Below the pieces are notes generated by a model. It was not told where the DNA came from, did no database searches, and saw only the letters and a program-made list of their open reading frames with translations. A program made the position numbers and the translations under genes. Source: JAGNXB01 sp942490895 (GTDB lineage: Bacteria; Bacteroidota; Bacteroidia; Chitinophagales; Saprospiraceae). Taken from it: DNA of 64,000 nucleotides. The stretch spans positions 372,001-436,000 of the forward strand of contig CALNZC010000052.1 of NCBI GenBank assembly GCA_942490895.1, written 5' to 3'. Positions 62,409 to 64,000 of this stretch are shown here, one piece after another (positions within the stretch are counted from its first letter, which is position 1; every line of letters starts with the position of its first letter).

Positions 62409-62794
62409 CGGTCCTTTAGTCTGTAGACAAATTTGAGGGCACTCCACACATCATCGACGGAAGCCACCTTTACATCCACCAGCCCATTGGCCAGACCGAA
62501 ATCACGCAAGATGTTTTCATTGAGATCGGACGGTACTTTGGAGCTCCGTTTAGGCCAACTGATCCAGAATCGTCCATCTTTTTTGAGGGCCCCTTTCCAT
62601 GGAAAAAACTGAGCCTCCAGGGTCAGTTGATCCGGGCAAAAGACGTGGATCAAATCCAGTTCGGGACGAGTTGGTGGATGGGTAACAGGCTCCCAGGCGG
62701 ATAGAATTTGATCTCCATAGACAATGCTGGCTGGCCAATGTCCAACGGCCATTCCTTCTTTGTATTCCAGTTTTTTCAGAAGTGGTACAGCCAT
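62405..62794 (-). CDS. DUF3052 family protein
   Basis: A 129-residue cytoplasmic protein. It has an N-terminal strand-rich part and the family motif W-I-S-W-P-K-R-S-S, followed by D-L-N-E-N-I-L-R-D-F-G-L and V-D-V-K-V. It resembles a small nucleotide/SAM-binding fold without proven activity. The start overlaps the stop of the DHFR-family gene (TAATG at 62792-62796), so it is the last gene of a three-gene minus-strand operon. Confidence 0.85.
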   Translation of the reverse strand: MAVPLLKKLEYKEGMAVGHWPASIVYGDQILSAWEPVTHPPTRPELDLIHVFCPDQLTLEAQFFPWKGALKKDGRFWISWPKRSSKVPSDLNENILRDFGLANGLVDVKVASVDDVWSALKFVYRLKDR

Positions 62795-63309
62795 TACGAC
62801 ATCCGCTCACCATGCCATTGGACCAATCCGGATGGGAAGGTCTTGGCACTCAACGTATGGAATCCAGTCTGCGCCACTGGCCCGGTAAAGAGGTGGATCC
62901 CCTTCCCCAGTACCACGGGATGTATAGACAGGATGATCTCATCTACCAGGCCCGCTTCAAAAAGGATGGCATTGATCTGGCCACCACCTACCAACCAGAT
63001 GGGCGCTCCCTCCTGTTCTTTTAGTTGCCGGGTAAATTCAACCGGATCACCAGCGACAAACCGCAAATGATCCGCCGGGGCACTGGTCAGGGTCCGGGTG
63101 AACACATAATTCATGCGATCAGTATGGGGGTAAGGTGACATTTGGGCAACAAAATCATAGGTCGTTCGGCCCATAAGCAGGGTGTCAATCCCTGCATAAA
63201 AGTCAAAGTATCCATAGTCGTCATCGCTGTACAGCCAATCGATTTCACCCTGAGGGCCAGCGATATATCCATCGATACTGATGGCGGTATAGAGGATCAC
63301 CTTTCTCAT
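62794..63309 (-). CDS. Dihydrofolate reductase family protein (RibD C-terminal-like)
   Basis: A 171-residue protein with the RibD_C/DHFR-like Rossmann fold. The N-terminal motif is Y-T-A-I-S-I-D-G-Y-I-A (residues 7-17), the middle has M-G-R-T-T-Y-D near 47, and the late motif is L-V-G-G-G-Q-I-N near 103. The NADPH-binding fold suggests a reductase, but these family members rarely act on dihydrofolate itself. It follows the hexapeptide gene by six bases. Confidence 0.9.
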   Translation of the reverse strand: MRKVILYTAISIDGYIAGPQGEIDWLYSDDDYGYFDFYAGIDTLLMGRTTYDFVAQMSPYPHTDRMNYVFTRTLTSAPADHLRFVAGDPVEFTRQLKEQEGAPIWLVGGGQINAILFEAGLVDEIILSIHPVVLGKGIHLFTGPVAQTGFHTLSAKTFPSGLVQWHGERMS

Positions 63310-63315
63310 ATTATC

Positions 63316-63912
63316 TTAAATTTTCTTGATCGAATTCCAGGTTTGATATAACATCTCCTGCTCCGGACGAAATGCGGGCATTTCCGGAAGCGGGTCACAA
63401 GGCTTGAGGTGCTCATGGCATTCGCCCGGCAGGGACTGATACAGCTGAGTGCCTTTGGTTTTCCAGGCTAGCATATCATCAGAGACTTCCTTGATGACCT
63501 TCCCAGGATTACCGGCAATGATACTCCGTGCAGGAAACTGCTCCCCCGCTTTGATAAACGTCAGTGCTCCAACAATGCACTCCGCCCCGATGACCACTTC
63601 ATCCATAAGGACACTATTCATCCCGATGAGGCTGTTCCGACCAATGCGTGCACCATGAATAATGGCGCCATGCCCGATATGGGCCGACTCTTCCAGAACC
63701 ACAGTAATGCCGGGAAACATATGGATAGTGCAGTTCTCCTGTACATTGCAGCCATCCTGAATCTCAATACCGCCCCAATCTCCCCGAATGGCGGCCCCCG
63801 GACCGATATACACATCCTGACCGATGATCACATTCCCCGTGACCACTGCTTGGGGATGGACAAATGCCGTGGGGTGTACAACCGGGACAAATCCTTTAAA
63901 CGCGTAAAACAT
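63316..63912 (-). CDS. PaaY-like hexapeptide-repeat protein (gamma carbonic anhydrase fold)
   Basis: A 198-residue left-handed beta-helix protein with hexapeptide repeats (V-I-I-G-Q-D, Y-I-G-P-G-A, R-I-G-R-N-S, L-I-G-M-N-S). Histidines in H-M-F-P, H-I-G-H-G and the R-G-D-W motif match the zinc site of gamma carbonic anhydrases. The C-terminal region, including A-W-K-T-K-G-T, L-Y-Q-S-L and K-P-C-D-P-L, resembles PaaY, a CoA-thioesterase linked to phenylacetate degradation. No paa genes are nearby, so PaaY is only a similarity label. It is the first gene of the minus-strand trio. Confidence 0.88.
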   Translation of the reverse strand: MFYAFKGFVPVVHPTAFVHPQAVVTGNVIIGQDVYIGPGAAIRGDWGGIEIQDGCNVQENCTIHMFPGITVVLEESAHIGHGAIIHGARIGRNSLIGMNSVLMDEVVIGAECIVGALTFIKAGEQFPARSIIAGNPGKVIKEVSDDMLAWKTKGTQLYQSLPGECHEHLKPCDPLPEMPAFRPEQEMLYQTWNSIKKI

Positions 63913-64000
63913 GAGGTGGGATGACTAGATGTGATGTGTTGCTGTGTATCTGTGAAGATCATCAAATTCCACCAAATCAGGGATGTGATGGAGATCACTG

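Noticed and set aside
1..64000. Insertion sequences, prophage or integrase genes
   Set aside because: No transposase, integrase, phage structural gene or terminal inverted repeat pair was recognised.

Overview
The window reads as a chromosomal segment of a gliding-type Bacteroidota, most likely a Saprospiria/Lewinella-like organism (class-level guess, by inference). Supporting evidence is a type IX secretion (T9SS)/gliding block with gldJ, a porP/sprF-family gene, porU and porV, many secreted proteins and lipoproteins of Bacteroidota type, absence of clear Shine-Dalgarno sequences, and promoters of the Bacteroidota form TTG-N18-TAnnTTTG. The best of these sits directly before the RNase P RNA gene. 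I saw no insertion sequence, prophage, CRISPR array or convincing tRNA gene.

Layout. 1-7080: the 3' part of a giant multiheme c-type cytochrome (62 complete CxxCH motifs plus one cut by the window edge, built from about 20 copies of a 74-residue triheme unit), followed by an outer-membrane beta-barrel protein and an NrfJ/OB-fold lipoprotein. This looks like an extracellular or cross-envelope electron-transfer locus. 7149-10113: small membrane or outer-membrane proteins and a gene-poor stretch. 10114-13227: a fused System II cytochrome c synthetase (CcsBA), which could serve the cytochromes. 13501-17042: a JmjC/cupin protein and FtsK. 17307-23726: DoxX, a SulP anion transporter, two rhodaneses, a DUF3365 monoheme lipoprotein, an orphan membrane protein, an outer-membrane protein and a serine hydrolase. 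23854-29887 (minus): LOG, a sigma-54-type response regulator without a DNA-binding domain, an M20 amidohydrolase, a composite glycosyltransferase and RecR. 30008-35418: PDH E2, a CoA-binding protein, a Glu/Leu-type dehydrogenase, an arginase-fold protein without its metal ligands, and MurF. 35485-43034: the T9SS/gliding block. 43099-43501: RNase P RNA. 43635-52331: a DUF819 transporter, a caspase-TPR protein, two M23 peptidases, Aat and a peroxiredoxin. 52401-53358: a tryptophan-repeat secreted protein and a DUF3127 protein with an SSB-like C-terminal tip. 53518-60385: a seven-gene TetR-controlled efflux operon (TolC, HlyD, two ABC ATPases, two ABC-2 permeases) with a perfect palindromic operator. 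60463-63912: MscS, a Xre/RES toxin-antitoxin pair, and a minus-strand operon of a PaaY-like hexapeptide protein, a DHFR-family reductase and DUF3052.

The most unusual item is the cytochrome array and its two downstream partners: heme density is about one per 25 residues, and the spacing of marker units (3, 3, 4 and 7 unit lengths) points to growth by duplication of a 74-residue block. CcsBA lies about 3 kb away on the other strand. Most other genes belong to recognisable families. Several have notable deviations: the pseudo-arginase, the HTH-less GAFTSA regulator, and the sugar-transferase remnant fused to a GT2.
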